Source: JAVJSD01 sp040219575 (GTDB lineage Bacteria; Planctomycetota; Planctomycetia; Pirellulales; Pirellulaceae). Taken from it: a stretch of DNA of 64,000 nt. The stretch spans positions 136,725 to 200,724 of the forward strand of contig JAVJSD010000064.1 of assembly GCA_040219575.1 (NCBI GenBank). Reading direction: 5' to 3'. Of this stretch, positions 44,481-52,949 are shown piece after piece (position 1 is the first letter of the stretch; the number at the start of each line of letters is the position of its first letter). The position numbers and the translations under genes are program-made. The notes under the pieces are model-generated. The model was not told the DNA's origin. It saw nothing but the letters and a program-made list of their open reading frames with translations, and did no database searches.

Positions 44481-45893
44481 TTGAGTCCTGCTCCCCCACA
44501 AAGAATCGCGATCGTCGGCGGCGGCATCTCCGGCCTGGCGGCGGCGCATCGCGTCGTCGAACTGAAGCCGAAGGCGCAGGTCACGCTGCTGGAGGCCTCC
44601 GACCGCCTCGGCGGCGTGCTGCAGACCGAGCATCGCGACGGCTTCCTGGTGGAACGGGCCGCCGACATGTTCATCACCCGCGATCCGTGGGCCGTCGACC
44701 TCTGCCGGCGGATCGGCTTCGACGATCAGTTGATCGGCACGCAGCCGGGCAAGCGGCAATCGTTCGTCGTGAACAAGGGGAAGCTCGTGCCGATCCCCGA
44801 GGGATTCACGCTGATGAGCCCGGCCCGCATCTGGCCGGTGCTCACCACGCCGCTATTCAGCCCGGCCGGCAAGCTGCGGATGGCGTGGGAGTACTTCACG
44901 CCCGCCAAGAACAACGGCGAGGACGAAAGCCTGGCGTCGTTCGCGCAGCGGCGATTTGGGCGGGAAGCCTATCAGCGACTCGTGCAGCCGTTGATCGGCG
45001 GCATCTACACCGCCGATCCCGAGAAGCTGAGCATGGCCGCCACCATGAAGCAGTTCGTGGAGATGGAGCGCGAGCACGGCAGCCTGATCCGCGGCATGCG
45101 GAAGAAGTCGGGCCAACGCAAGGAAGAGGGTCGGGAAAGCGGCGCGCGTTACGGACTGTTCGTCGCCCCGCGCGACGGCATGAGCAGCCTGGTCGAGGCG
45201 ATCGCCGCTCGGCTGCCAGAGGGAAGCGTGCAGTTGAACCGCCGCGTGCAGCGACTCGCACGGTCGGGCGACGGCTGGGAGTTGTCGATCGCGGGAGACG
45301 AGTCACCCCAATCCTTCGACGCGGTCATCCTCGCCACGCGGGCGCCGTTCGCGGCGGAGTTGCTAAGGGAAGTCGATGGCGAATTGGCTGACGACCTTAC
45401 ACGAATTCCGCACGCCGGCGCGGCGATCGTCGTGGGGGCGTATCGCCGCGAACAGATCGCGCATCCGCTCGACGGCTTCGGGTTCGTCGTGCCGATGGTC
45501 GAACAGCGCCGCATCCTGGCGTGCAGCTTCACCAGCAACAAGTTCGCCGGCCGCGCACCGGAGGGCTGTGTGCTGCTGCGAACGTTCGTCGGCGGCGCCT
45601 GCCAGGCGGAATTGATGCAGCAGGACGACGACGCCATCCGCCGCCTCGTCGCCGAGGAGCTGAACGAACTCATCGGCCTCTCCGGCGAACCGCTGTTCAG
45701 CGAAGTCGTCCGCTGGAGCGGCGCCATGCCGCAATACCACGTCGGCCATCTCGATCTCGTCGCGCGCATCGAATCCCGCGCGAAGGAGCTACCCAACCTC
45801 GAACTCGCCGGCAACGCCTATCACGGGGTGGGCATTCCGTTCTGCGTGCACAGCGGAGAAGCGGCGGCCGCGGCCGTTTTGCGCACAACCTGA
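44481..45893 (+). CDS. hemY: Protoporphyrinogen/coproporphyrinogen oxidase (HemY type), TTG start
   Basis: FAD enzyme that oxidises the porphyrinogen ring late in haem synthesis. 470 residues, normal length. IAIVGGGISGLAAAHRVVEL is the FAD-binding Rossmann loop, followed by LLEASDRLGGVLQTEHRDGF; PLIGGIYTADPEKLSMAATM and the C-terminal LAGNAYHGVGIPFCVHSGE close the fold. No ATG or GTG fits; TTG 44481 (AAGGCGG upstream) begins the only sensible N-terminus, four residues before the Rossmann strand. Whether proto- or coproporphyrinogen is the substrate depends on the haem pathway and is not settled. Converges on cysS. Confidence 0.94.
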   Translation: MSPAPPQRIAIVGGGISGLAAAHRVVELKPKAQVTLLEASDRLGGVLQTEHRDGFLVERAADMFITRDPWAVDLCRRIGFDDQLIGTQPGKRQSFVVNKGKLVPIPEGFTLMSPARIWPVLTTPLFSPAGKLRMAWEYFTPAKNNGEDESLASFAQRRFGREAYQRLVQPLIGGIYTADPEKLSMAATMKQFVEMEREHGSLIRGMRKKSGQRKEEGRESGARYGLFVAPRDGMSSLVEAIAARLPEGSVQLNRRVQRLARSGDGWELSIAGDESPQSFDAVILATRAPFAAELLREVDGELADDLTRIPHAGAAIVVGAYRREQIAHPLDGFGFVVPMVEQRRILACSFTSNKFAGRAPEGCVLLRTFVGGACQAELMQQDDDAIRRLVAEELNELIGLSGEPLFSEVVRWSGAMPQYHVGHLDLVARIESRAKELPNLELAGNAYHGVGIPFCVHSGEAAAAAVLRTT

Positions 45894-45907
45894 ATCGCCA
45901 ATCCCCC

Positions 45908-45974
45908 CCAAGCCGACGGCTTCGCCGTCGTGGTCTTCCGCGTCACTCCAGCGACGGCGAAGCCGTCGGCTTGG
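45908..45974. repeat. Perfect 23-bp inverted repeat between convergent hemY and cysS
   Basis: Two complete copies of the CCGACGGCTTCGCCGTCG word face each other (45908-45930 and 45952-45974), loop 21 bases. It fills the 95-bp junction between the two stop codons and could terminate transcription both ways. Confidence 0.92.
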
Positions 45975-45988
45975 ATGGGTGTTCTGCG

Positions 45989-47545
45989 CTACTCCACGCG
46001 CCACAACGTCCCTTCCTTGCGGTCCTCGAGCGTGATGCCGATCTCCGTCAGGCCGTTGCGGATGCGGTCGGCCGTGGCGAAGTCCTTGTTCTGACGGGCT
46101 TCGGCGCGCAGGCTGATCATCAGCTCCATCAGCTTGCCGACCAGCGCGTCGTCGCCGCCGCTCTTGGCGGGCGGCTCGCGGAAGATGCCCAGCAGCGCCG
46201 TCAGTTCGCGAAGCGCCGCCACGCCGCGCTTTAGCGACTCGACCTGCGCCGCATCGCGCGACGACTCTTCCAGCTTGTGCTGGTCGATGTGCTTATTCAA
46301 CGCCCGCAGCAGTTCGAACAGTTCACTGACCGCCGCGCCGGTGTTGAAGTCGTCGTCCATCTTGGCCAGGAAACCGGACCGGCGGGCGTGCACTTCCCGC
46401 AGCAGCGGGTTGTCGCCGGGGTCGAACTCGCCGTCGGTTCGACGCGCGGCCTGCTTCAATTCGTAGAAGCTCTCGCCGCTGACACGCTCATAGCGCTCGA
46501 AGAATCGCTCAAACGACTTGGCGCTGTCCGCCGCCTCCTGCACACGCTCGTTGCTGAGATAGAACGGGCTGCGGTAATGCGTTGCAAGGAGGTAGAACCG
46601 GACGATGCTCGCATCCACTCCCAACTTCTCGAGTAGGTCGCGGAAGGATTCGGCCTTTTTGCTCTTGCTCGTTTTGCCTTCGATCTGTGCCTGGAGGTCA
46701 ATTTCCGGTTCGACTTCGCGTTCACGCGTCTGGCGGCCGCCGACCTTACCGGTCTGCTCGGCCGACTGCATCAGCCCATTGTGCAGCCAGTATTTCACCA
46801 TCGGTTTGCCGTGGCAGCATTCGCTCTGGGCGATTTCGTTTTCGTGATGGGGAAACATCAGGTCGAGGCCGCCGCCATGGATGTCGAACGTCTCGCCCAG
46901 GATCTGCCGGCTCATCGCCGAGCACTCGATGTGCCAGCCCGGCCGGCCTTTGCCCCAGGGGCTGTCCCACGACGGTTCGCCCGGCTTGGCCGATTTCCAC
47001 AAGGCGAAGTCACCCGGCGAACGCTTCCGCGCCGCCGCCTCGCCCCCTTCTCCCTGTTGTTCGTCGGGCGAGCGGTTGCTGAGCTTGCCGTACTCGCGGT
47101 CCTTCGCCACATCGAAGAACACGTCGCCGTCGGCGGCGTAGGCGAAATCCTTGGTGATCAGGTCGGCGATGAACTGAATGATCTCGTCCATGCAATCGGT
47201 CGCCTTGGGCATCTTGTCGATCTGGTCGACGCCCAACAGCGACAGGTTGTGCAAATAGTCGGCCGTCATCTCCTCGGCCACCTGCGCCATGCTGATGCCG
47301 CGCTTGCTCGCCTCCGCGATCAGCTTGTCGTCGACATCGGTGATGTTCACCACCCAGGTCACCTCGTAGCCGTTGTAGACCAGGTACCGCTTGATGGCGT
47401 CGAAGATCACCGGGCCCACCATGTGGCCGATGTGGCTCGGCTTGTAGACCGTCGGCCCGCAGAGGTAGATGCCCACCTTGCCGGGCGTGACGGGCTCGAA
47501 GGTTTCCTTCTTCTTGCTGAGCGTGTTGTAAACGCGAATCGACAT
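45989..47545 (-). CDS. cysS: Cysteinyl-tRNA synthetase
   Basis: Charges tRNA-Cys. 518 residues from ATG 47545 (MSIRVYNTLSKKKETF); an upstream in-frame ATG at 47596 would add 17 low-complexity residues. Zinc-binding Cys in YLCGPTVYKPSHIGHM, which also contains HIGH; further zinc ligands in GWHIECSAM and FPHHENEIAQSECC; the anticodon part is C-terminal. The second signature reads KTSKSKKAESF instead of the usual KMSKS, and about 25 extra residues (GKVGGRQTREREVEPEIDLQ) stand just before it. The gene follows ispF on the same strand after a repeat-filled 264-bp gap. Confidence 0.95.
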   Translation of the reverse strand: MSIRVYNTLSKKKETFEPVTPGKVGIYLCGPTVYKPSHIGHMVGPVIFDAIKRYLVYNGYEVTWVVNITDVDDKLIAEASKRGISMAQVAEEMTADYLHNLSLLGVDQIDKMPKATDCMDEIIQFIADLITKDFAYAADGDVFFDVAKDREYGKLSNRSPDEQQGEGGEAAARKRSPGDFALWKSAKPGEPSWDSPWGKGRPGWHIECSAMSRQILGETFDIHGGGLDLMFPHHENEIAQSECCHGKPMVKYWLHNGLMQSAEQTGKVGGRQTREREVEPEIDLQAQIEGKTSKSKKAESFRDLLEKLGVDASIVRFYLLATHYRSPFYLSNERVQEAADSAKSFERFFERYERVSGESFYELKQAARRTDGEFDPGDNPLLREVHARRSGFLAKMDDDFNTGAAVSELFELLRALNKHIDQHKLEESSRDAAQVESLKRGVAALRELTALLGIFREPPAKSGGDDALVGKLMELMISLRAEARQNKDFATADRIRNGLTEIGITLEDRKEGTLWRVE

Positions 47546-47617
47546 GGGAGTGGTCGGTGTGTTGGTGGTTGGTTGCAGTTGCGTGGCGGTTGGCATTTTC
47601 TCAGTCCGTTGAGTTCT

Positions 47618-47813
47618 TGATTGCAGATTTCAGATTTCAGATTGCAGATCGCAGATCGCAGATTGGAAAGCAGGCAGGCGAACCGCTGATGAACGCTAAC
47701 AAGACGCTAATGAAGCAGATTTGAGGTCATTAGCGTTCCATTAGCGTTCATCAGCGGTTCCTCTTCCTCTGCAATCTGAAATCTGCAATCTGCAATCTGC
47801 AATCTGAAATCAA
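47618..47813. repeat. Nested repeat between ispF and cysS, overlapping the ispF stop
   Basis: Outer arms are GATTTCAGATTGCA units (47618-47666, inverse 47767-47813). Inner arms are AACCGCTGATGAACGC (47681) and GCGTTCATCAGCGGTT (ending 47759). The inner pair is the family of 7121-7201; the outer pair is the family of 11427-11460. The ispF stop codon TGA (47810-47812, minus strand) forms the first bases of the outer arm. Confidence 0.9.
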
Positions 47814-48295
47814 TTCCTTCGTTCCAGTAATGCGACGCACTGTGTCTGCACCGCCTCCTCCCGGCCGACGGGTCCGACCTGTTCGCCGGTTTTGGCTTTC
47901 AGGCCGATCTGGTCGATGTCGAGCGAGAGGATCTCGGCCAGGCGGCGGCGGATGGCCTCTTTGTGGGGGCTGATCTTCGGTCGTTGGACATGCACGATGC
48001 AGTCCAGGTTCGTGATTTGCCAGCCGGCCTCGGCGACGCGGCGGTGCGCCTCGCGGAGCATCTCGGCCGAGTCGCGGCCGCGGTTGGCCGGGTCGTTGTC
48101 GGGGAACAGTTCGCCGATGTCGCCCAGGGCCGCCGCGCCGAGCAGGGCGTCGGTCACCGCGTGCAACAGCGCGTCGGCGTCGCTGTGGCCGACCGCGTGG
48201 TGATCGTGCGGGATTTCGATTCCGCCAAGCACCAACGGCCCGCCGCCGGCGAGGCGATGGGTGTCGTGACCGATTCCAACCCGAAAGGCGGCCGT
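47810..48295 (-). CDS. ispF: 2-C-methyl-D-erythritol 2,4-cyclodiphosphate synthase, apparent ACG start
   Basis: Makes the cyclic diphosphate of the MEP isoprenoid pathway; a homotrimer with zinc. The frame gives FRVGIGHDTHRLAGGGPLVL, then HAVGHSDADALLHAVTDALL, LGDIGELFPDND, IVHVQRPKISPH and GLKAKTGEQVGPVGREEAV, all conserved IspF elements including the metal-binding Asp and His of HDTH. Upstream of this no ATG, GTG or TTG exists in frame. The natural N-terminus corresponds to ACG 48295, with AGGAG seven bases before it, giving 161 residues, the normal length. The first standard start inside (TTG 48235) would delete the metal-binding strand. ACG would be a rare start, or a mutated ATG. Confidence 0.9.
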   Translation of the reverse strand, partial: TAAFRVGIGHDTHRLAGGGPLVLGGIEIPHDHHAVGHSDADALLHAVTDALLGAAALGDIGELFPDNDPANRGRDSAEMLREAHRRVAEAGWQITNLDCIVHVQRPKISPHKEAIRRRLAEILSLDIDQIGLKAKTGEQVGPVGREEAVQTQCVALLERRN

Positions 48296-48438
48296 GGCTG
48301 GGCTCCTCGTGGTCTGCGTGAGCCGTGCGATTGCGCAAACGCCGCCGCCGCTAGCACTTCCAGCTTGCGGCGGAGCGAGGGATTATAGCGAACCCGGGAA
48401 AGGGGGACAACGCGAAGCCGCACGGAACGTACGACCGC

Positions 48439-48462
48439 TCGACGGACAAGAATGTCCGTCGC
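48439..48462. repeat. GACGGAC palindrome family copy
   Basis: TCGACGGACAAG and AATGTCCGTCG between ispF and the small gene. Confidence 0.75.
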
Positions 48463-48468
48463 ACGCTT

Positions 48469-48738
48469 CTACGCCAACCGTTCCGGCTGTCCCAGCAACT
48501 CGCCGTCCTTGGCCCGAATGCCCGCCTTGCGCAGACGCCGCTCGTTCTCTTCGATGCTGACTTCCGACAGGGCGCGGACATGCTCTTCGTTGGTGGCGGG
48601 CCTCGGCGTCATTTCCAGGTATAGATCGGCGGGCACGAAATAGCCGACGGTCTGCCCCTGCTCGTCGCAGACCTCCAGATGCTGCCGATCGCGGATCAAC
48701 GCGCGAATCACGTCCGACTCGAACTGAACCTTGCGCAC
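48469..48738 (-). CDS. Small solitary antitoxin-like protein
   Basis: 89 residues from a GTG start at 48738. VCDEQGQTVGYFVPADLYLE is a pattern I associate with small planctomycete and cyanobacterial proteins that resemble antitoxins; the C-terminal half is charged and helical (VSIEENERRLRKAGIRAKDG). No toxin gene stands beside it, so the comparison is weak. GAGG lies about eight bases upstream. Confidence 0.6.
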   Translation of the reverse strand: MRKVQFESDVIRALIRDRQHLEVCDEQGQTVGYFVPADLYLEMTPRPATNEEHVRALSEVSIEENERRLRKAGIRAKDGELLGQPERLA

Positions 48739-48863
48739 GGGTTTGCCTCGTCTCGATCTTCGGGGGAAAAGTCCGCAGTGGACATTATAGTTCCGCCCGG
48801 GGAAAATGCTTGAATTCGAATCCCCCGCGAATCTTTTCCGAACGTGGCGTCCGAGGCAAGTCC

Positions 48864-50690
48864 ATGATTCTTCGCATTTCGGTATTCCTGGCGACCGCGC
48901 TGCTGGCGCTCGCTCCCCTCCAACGGGCGACCGCGCAGCGGCCGCAACTGTTGGGCGTCGAGCAGATCGTGGCCCATCGCGGGGCGAGCGTCGAGCGGCC
49001 GGAATGCACGCTGGCGGCGGTCCTGCGGGCGATCGAAACCGGCGCCACCGCCGTGGAGGTCGACGTCCGAACGACCAAGGACGGGGCGCTAGTCATCCTG
49101 CACGACGCTGCCTTGGATCGAACGACCAATGGCGAAGGCGCTATCGGCGAAATCACCTTCGACGAGTTGCGCAAGCTCGACGCCGGTAGTTGGTTCGACG
49201 AGAAGTACGCCCAGGAGCGCGTGCCGACCTTGGCCGAAGTGTTGCGGGCCTGCAAGGGACGCATCGATGTCCTGCTCGATCTGAAGGAGCAAGGCGACGT
49301 GTACAACGCGGCCGTCGTCGCCGAAGTGATCAGGCACGGCGATCCGCGGGGCATTGCCGTGGGCGTGCGCAGCGTCGAGCAAGCCCGGGAGTTTCGTCGG
49401 CGACTGCCGCAATCACGGCAACTCGGCCTGATCGGATCGCCACAGGAGATCGAGGCCTACGCCGAAGCGGGCGTCGAGACGATTCGCCTCTGGCCGAAGT
49501 GGCTGACCGACGAAGCGCTCATCCCCCGTGTGCGAAAGGCCGGCGCCAAGTTGCACCTGAACGGAACAAGCGGACTGCCTGATGAAGTCGAACCGCTCGT
49601 CGCCCATCGGCCCGAGTCGCTCTCCAGCGACGATCCCGCGCGGTTGATGCAAACGCTCGCCGAACTCCAGTCCGCCGAAGACGGCGAGCACGACGAGGTG
49701 CAAGTCATCTTTAGCGGCGTCACGCCCAACAAGCTCGCCTGCGACACCACGCTGCGCGAGATGCCCGACGGCTCCTGGGTGATGGTCATGCTGGGCGGCG
49801 GCGACCGCGAACCGCTGCCCGCCAATCGCATCTTCCTCACCCGCAGCACCGACCGGGGCAAGACATGGTCGGAGATGGCGCCGATCGACTTCGGCGTCAA
49901 GGCGAAGGATCCCTCCGCCGCGCTGGTGCCGAGTGAGCTGACCGTACTCGACGGACGGTGCACCTTGTGGCTGGCGACGCACGACGGCAAGTTCGGCGAC
50001 TGGAAAACCTGGCGCACGACCAGCACCGACTCCTGCCGCACCTGGAGCCCGCTCGCGCCCGCCCCCGGCCGCATCGCCGATCGCACGTTCGTCCGCAACC
50101 ATATCGTCACCCATGACGGCCGACTGGTGCTGCCGTTTCAGCATTACGAAAGTGGTCCCGGCCCGGTCAATCCGCGCAACGGCGTGATCCTCAGCGACGA
50201 CGGCGGTAAGACGTGGAGCGTGCATGGCGACATTCGCCTCAGCCAGCGGGACGACTACCGAGGTTGGGCCGAGCCGAACATTGTCGAGTTGGAGGACGAC
50301 CATCTGGCGATGATCCTTCGCGCCGACCGACTCGGCGGCGTGCTCTATCGGTCCGACTCCCACGACGGCGGCCGCACCTGGAGCGAGGCGGCGCGGACCG
50401 ACATCCCCAATCCCGGCTCGAAGGCCACGCTGTACGGCCTCGGCGGAAAAACCGTCGCCCTGCTGCACAATCCCAATCCCAAGGCCCGCAACCCGCTGGC
50501 GCTGTGGATCAGTTTCGACGGCATGATGACCTGGCCCTATCGCCGCACGCTCGTCGATTGGCCCGGGCGGCTGAACTACCCTGACGGCTACGTCACGCCC
50601 GACGGCGAGTACCTGAACTTCGCCTTCGACGACAACCGCCACCGGGCCGTCGTCGTGCGGGCCAAACTGCCGCCGATGTCTAACGAATAG
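48864..50690 (+). CDS. Secreted glycerophosphodiesterase-like and sialidase-like fusion
   Basis: 608 residues from ATG 48864. Signal peptide ILRISVFLATALLALAPLQR. Residues about 30-250 are a GDPD domain: VAHRGASVERPECTLAA, TAVEVDVRTTKDG and LVILHDAALDRTT hold the catalytic His, Glu/Asp and His. Residues 280-605 are a six-blade sialidase/BNR fold with Asp-box-like repeats (STDRGKTWSEM, SDDGGKTWSVH, SHDGGRTWSEA). GDPDs split glycerophosphodiesters; the second domain may act on or bind glycans. The PIG-L gene starts 11 bp later, so both are likely co-expressed and act on one substrate (inference). Confidence 0.87.
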   Translation: MILRISVFLATALLALAPLQRATAQRPQLLGVEQIVAHRGASVERPECTLAAVLRAIETGATAVEVDVRTTKDGALVILHDAALDRTTNGEGAIGEITFDELRKLDAGSWFDEKYAQERVPTLAEVLRACKGRIDVLLDLKEQGDVYNAAVVAEVIRHGDPRGIAVGVRSVEQAREFRRRLPQSRQLGLIGSPQEIEAYAEAGVETIRLWPKWLTDEALIPRVRKAGAKLHLNGTSGLPDEVEPLVAHRPESLSSDDPARLMQTLAELQSAEDGEHDEVQVIFSGVTPNKLACDTTLREMPDGSWVMVMLGGGDREPLPANRIFLTRSTDRGKTWSEMAPIDFGVKAKDPSAALVPSELTVLDGRCTLWLATHDGKFGDWKTWRTTSTDSCRTWSPLAPAPGRIADRTFVRNHIVTHDGRLVLPFQHYESGPGPVNPRNGVILSDDGGKTWSVHGDIRLSQRDDYRGWAEPNIVELEDDHLAMILRADRLGGVLYRSDSHDGGRTWSEAARTDIPNPGSKATLYGLGGKTVALLHNPNPKARNPLALWISFDGMMTWPYRRTLVDWPGRLNYPDGYVTPDGEYLNFAFDDNRHRAVVVRAKLPPMSNE

Positions 50691-50701
50691 GAAACACTGC
50701 A

Positions 50702-51394
50702 ATGGCGAAAACGATTCTCGGCGTCGGCGCCCATTACGACGACTGCGTGTTCGGCATTCCCGGCATTCTGCTGCAGGCGGTGCGGAAGAATCATCGCGTG
50801 GTGATCCTGTCGCTGATCGGCGATTACAGCAACTGGAAGCCTGCCCAGGGACGCGAGCGGGAGGTCGTCGACGGCACGATCAAACTGGCCGCCGAGTACG
50901 GGGTCGAGATGCGGATGCTCGACTTCGCCGGCATGCAGTTCGATGTCAACGCGGAGACGAAGCGCAAGGTCGCCCAGGCCGTGGCGGAAATCGGCGCGGA
51001 CATCGCCTTCCAGCTCTGGCCGCACGACAGCCACACCGACCACGAGGTCGCCTCGCGGCTGGCCAAAACCGCGCTGGCCCACGGCGATCGCTTGTTGCCG
51101 CCGGGCACGCCGTTCAAACGCCCCAGTCGCACGTACCTATTCGACAACGGACCACGCCATACGATCGACTTCGAGCCGGACACGTTCGTCGACGTCAGCG
51201 ACGATTGGCCGCGTGCCATCGAGTGGCTGGGGCGATTGATGGCGCTGGTGCGCGACGAGAAGTACGATCCCACGTCGCTCGACGGCGCGCAGCGGTCGAA
51301 AGAAGCGCTCGCCCGGTACCGCGGACAAACCTGCGGCGTCCGCTACGCCGAAGCGGTCCGCGCTACACACGCCTATCCGCAGGACGTGCTGTAG
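50702..51394 (+). CDS. PIG-L family deacetylase
   Basis: 230-residue zinc-dependent deacetylase of the LmbE/PIG-L group, which removes N-acetyl groups from N-acetylglucosamine-type substrates. ILGVGAHYDDCVFGIPGILL carries the AHxDD metal site (Tyr replaces the usual Pro), and QLWPHDSHTDHEV the second His site. The C-terminus is normal. Eleven bp after the phosphodiesterase-sialidase gene, same direction. No signal peptide, so it acts in the cytoplasm. Confidence 0.88.
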   Translation: MAKTILGVGAHYDDCVFGIPGILLQAVRKNHRVVILSLIGDYSNWKPAQGREREVVDGTIKLAAEYGVEMRMLDFAGMQFDVNAETKRKVAQAVAEIGADIAFQLWPHDSHTDHEVASRLAKTALAHGDRLLPPGTPFKRPSRTYLFDNGPRHTIDFEPDTFVDVSDDWPRAIEWLGRLMALVRDEKYDPTSLDGAQRSKEALARYRGQTCGVRYAEAVRATHAYPQDVL

Positions 51395-51399
51395 CGCAA

Positions 51400-51547
51400 G
51401 TACGACGGACGTCGACTTCCGTCGTACATACGCGAGTGCTTTGTGACGTGTTGGTTTTAGGGTAGCCGAACTCGTGAGAGTTCGGGAATTCGGTACAACG
51501 ACTGCAGTTCGAGAAGTCTCACGACTTCTGCTACCCGAATTCCTAGC
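51400..51547. repeat. Two different inverted repeats between convergent genes
   Basis: First a GACGGAC-family palindrome (51401-51427), GTACGACGGACGTCGAC with GTCGTAC; then GGTAGCCGAACTCGTGAGAG (51461) facing GAAGTCTCACGACTTCTGC and a second GGTAGC-type inverse (ending 51547). It covers the 165-bp junction between the PIG-L and sulfite-oxidase-like stops. The second family recurs at 57398-57490. Confidence 0.8.
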
Positions 51548-51559
51548 GATAACGCAGCA

Positions 51560-52777
51560 CTAGCCGTCAACGTCGAGATTCACCTTGTCCCAGGCGTTGT
51601 ACATGTAGCCCTTGAGGTTCCAGCCGACCTTCTCCGGCTGCACCACGCCGGAGGTGTCGCCCGCGCGGACCAGCAGCGAGGTCGTCTTCGCCGTCACCGG
51701 CACGTCGGCCCGCCACAGCACCCAGCAGAATGGGGCGTTCCTGGTGGTGATCTTGGCGGGCGTCCAGGTCTTGCCGCCGTCGCTGGAAAGTTCGACGCTG
51801 CCGATCTTGTTCTTGCCGCCGCTGGGAAGCGCGTAACCGCGGACCGTCAACTTGCCGGGCTTCACTCGCGCTCCGCCTTTCGGCTGACAGATGACCGAAT
51901 TGATGGGGAATTCCATCAACGGCTGGGCCGACGACCATTCCGCCTCCGTTCCCTCGGCGACCAGCTTGTAGGCGTGCGAGACGTAGTGATTCTCCGAAGG
52001 CCGATCGCTGACCACGATCCGGCCCAGCCACTTCACGCTGCGGGCGCCGATGTAGCCCGGCACAACGGTCCGCAGCGGGTAACCGTGATCGACCGGCAGC
52101 GCCTCGCCGTTCATCTGGTCGGCCACCAGCACCGGCGGTTGACCGGCGGTCGCCATCGCCTTGTCGAGCGGGATCGAGGCGCCAAAGGGAATCACGCCGC
52201 TGGAGCGCTCGATCTGGTCGGTCCCCTCGAACCACACATGCTTCGCGCCCTCGCGCACGCCGGCCTTCTTCAGCAGCTCGGCCAGACGGAAGCCGCCCCA
52301 GCGGGCGTTGCCGATGGCGCCGGAGCCCCACGGCACGCCGTCGATCAGCTTGGTGCGGCTGTGCTCGTTGCGGCGATTGCCGGCGCAGGTCATGGTGGCG
52401 GTGACCGTCTGCGGCTTGAAACTATCGCGGAGTTCGGCCAGGCCGAGATTCATGGGCCGTTCGACCAGTCCCTCGATCGAGAGTTGGAACTTGTCGGCGT
52501 CGATCTCGGGCGCCGGGGCGTGGCTGCGAACGTAAAAGTGCTTGATCGGCGTGATGTAGTTCTCCAACAGCGCGGCAAGATCCGGCTGAGCGTTCAGCGG
52601 GTCGGCCGACAAGACTTCAAGCTGCTTGCCGTCTCGGAGCACGGTCTCGGCGGCCGGCTGCGCGGCGTACGAGAGCGACTTCGGTCCGACCAGCAGCACG
52701 CCGAGCGCGCCCGTGGCGCCAAGCTGAAGGAGCGTTCGTCGGGGGAGGTGCTGCGATTCGTTGTAGCGGTGGGTCAT
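51560..52777 (-). CDS. Sulfite-oxidase-like molybdopterin oxidoreductase, Tat-exported
   Basis: 405 residues from ATG 52777. Tat-type signal LPRRTLLQLGATGALGVLLV (RR plus hydrophobic core). FYVRSHAPAP and TVTATMTCAGNRRNE carry the Mo-ligand Cys131; GNARWGGFRLAELL and VPGYIGARSVKWLGRI are further hallmarks of the sulfite oxidase / SorA family. The C-terminal Mo-co dimerisation domain (PKGGARVKPGKLTVRGYAL...) completes it. The reductant and substrate are uncertain; the Tat signal indicates export with cofactor. ATG 52825 is a possible longer start. Single gene, converging on PIG-L. Confidence 0.92.
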   Translation of the reverse strand: MTHRYNESQHLPRRTLLQLGATGALGVLLVGPKSLSYAAQPAAETVLRDGKQLEVLSADPLNAQPDLAALLENYITPIKHFYVRSHAPAPEIDADKFQLSIEGLVERPMNLGLAELRDSFKPQTVTATMTCAGNRRNEHSRTKLIDGVPWGSGAIGNARWGGFRLAELLKKAGVREGAKHVWFEGTDQIERSSGVIPFGASIPLDKAMATAGQPPVLVADQMNGEALPVDHGYPLRTVVPGYIGARSVKWLGRIVVSDRPSENHYVSHAYKLVAEGTEAEWSSAQPLMEFPINSVICQPKGGARVKPGKLTVRGYALPSGGKNKIGSVELSSDGGKTWTPAKITTRNAPFCWVLWRADVPVTAKTTSLLVRAGDTSGVVQPEKVGWNLKGYMYNAWDKVNLDVDG

Positions 52778-52885
52778 GGGAGTGGTCTCACGGTCGCTTC
52801 GGGGAGGTCTTTCCATCGCCTCCATTCTACCTACCGTCGGAGCCCCGTGTTGTCAGCTACTTCCCCTCGCGATACCCTCGAAAGA

Positions 52886-52913
52886 ACGACGGACGAGATC
52901 ATCCGTCGTACGA
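52886..52913. repeat. GACGGAC palindrome family copy
   Basis: AACGACGGACGAGATC and ATCCGTCGTACG, in the short gap before mtnA. Confidence 0.75.
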
Positions 52914-52949
52914 ACAGTTGCCGCACCACTCCCACCCGCCGACGCACCC

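Noticed and set aside
47751..48338. 195-residue minus frame overlapping ispF
   Set aside because: Arg/Pro-rich out-of-frame shadow; the IspF motifs are in the other frame.
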